Assembly (NCBI GenBank): GCA_002717185.1
Contig: PBDC01000030.1
Coordinates: 12,315-17,614 of the forward strand
Direction: 5' to 3'
DNA from: Rhodospirillaceae bacterium
Lineage (GTDB): Bacteria; Pseudomonadota; Alphaproteobacteria; UBA8366; GCA-2717185
DNA: 5,300 bases
The first letter of the stretch is position 1, and every line of letters begins with the position of its first letter. A program made the position numbers and the translations under genes. The notes under the pieces are model-generated. The model saw only the letters and a list, made by a program, of their open reading frames with translations. It searched no databases and was not told the DNA's origin. Shown one piece after another: positions 4,975-5,300 of this stretch.

Positions 4975-5300
4975 ATGGCGCGACGCTTCGTGACGGCTGT
5001 GATGCGACACGAGACCAATACATTTTCACCGATCCCGACGCCAGTCTCTGCATTTGGACGAGTAGGCCCAACAGACGGTCCAGCACGCGGCGCTGAAGCC
5101 TATCGGGTCTACGCGAATACCAACAACCCAGTTGCGGCATTCATCGATATAGCAAATGAAGAAAGGGCCGAGCTGGTCTTTCCGATCGCCGCCAACGCCC
5201 ATCCCAGCGCACCAGCGCCAGGCACTATTATCGATATTTGCGCCGAAGCGATTATCGAAACGATCGAACAAGGCTGCGACGGGCTATTCCTCGATTTACA
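4975..5300 (+). CDS. MlrC-like M81 family metallohydrolase, N-terminal part, runs off window
   Basis: The frame is open from the ATG to the window edge, 108 complete codons plus two bases, about a fifth of the usual length of nearly 500 residues. The N-terminus reads MARRFVTAVMRHETNTFSPIPT; the HETNTFSP motif (12-19) at the first strand is the hallmark of the MlrC N-terminal domain. ELVFPIAANAHPSAPAPG (66-83) matches the conserved region with A-x-A-x-PSG-like character, and the window cuts off in GLFLDL plus CA, consistent with the family's DLHGAM motif that carries metal ligands. Family members are named after the microcystin-degradation hydrolase MlrC, but most have other, unknown amide or peptide-like substrates. 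The gene is divergent from the TPR-oxygenase, with a 245-base region between them. It may belong functionally with the flavoprotein and SDR; that is inference. Confidence 0.85.
   Translation, partial: MARRFVTAVMRHETNTFSPIPTPVSAFGRVGPTDGPARGAEAYRVYANTNNPVAAFIDIANEERAELVFPIAANAHPSAPAPGTIIDICAEAIIETIEQGCDGLFLDL

Overview
The window looks like a piece of a Gram-negative, probably alphaproteobacterial, chromosome. That is an inference from moderate-to-high and uneven GC, purine-rich Shine-Dalgarno sites, and a gene mix typical of small-molecule catabolic neighbourhoods (SDR, TcuA-like flavoprotein, FCD-type GntR regulator, MlrC-like hydrolase). No RNA gene, transposase, CRISPR array or phage gene was seen.

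Layout. Positions 1-387 (+) hold the C-terminal part of a short-chain dehydrogenase/reductase (SDR) that starts outside the window; its usual active-site Tyr position is Thr. A 200-base gap follows and carries two overlapping 12-bp palindromes directly upstream of the next gene. Positions 588-2075 (+) encode a 495-residue FAD-dependent dehydrogenase of the fumarate reductase / tricarballylate dehydrogenase (TcuA-like) superfamily. One base later, 2077-2742 (+) encodes an FCD-subfamily GntR regulator. Tail-to-tail with it, one base between the stop codons, 2744-4729 (-) encodes a 661-residue protein with ten tetratricopeptide repeats and a C-terminal 2-oxoglutarate/Fe(II) oxygenase-like domain. 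A 245-base divergent intergenic region (4730-4974) contains several inverted repeats. Positions 4975-5300 (+) hold the first 108 codons of an MlrC-like (M81 family) metallohydrolase that runs off the window.

How it fits together. The flavoprotein and the GntR gene form a translationally coupled pair. The palindromes in front of the pair have the TTGT-N2-ACAA form expected of GntR/FCD operators, so the simplest model is a substrate-inducible, autoregulated two-gene operon. The SDR upstream and the MlrC-like hydrolase downstream could act on the same unknown organic acid or amide-type compound. The TPR-oxygenase gene lies on the opposite strand, has lower-GC stretches, and is probably not part of that pathway. 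No tcuB- or tcuC-like gene is visible, so tricarballylate as substrate is not established.

Nothing here is a clearly new multi-gene system. The points most worth a second look are the SDR with a replaced catalytic Tyr, the two regulatory repeat arrays with 10-bp periodicity, the active-site changes in the flavoprotein, and the TPR-oxygenase of unknown target.
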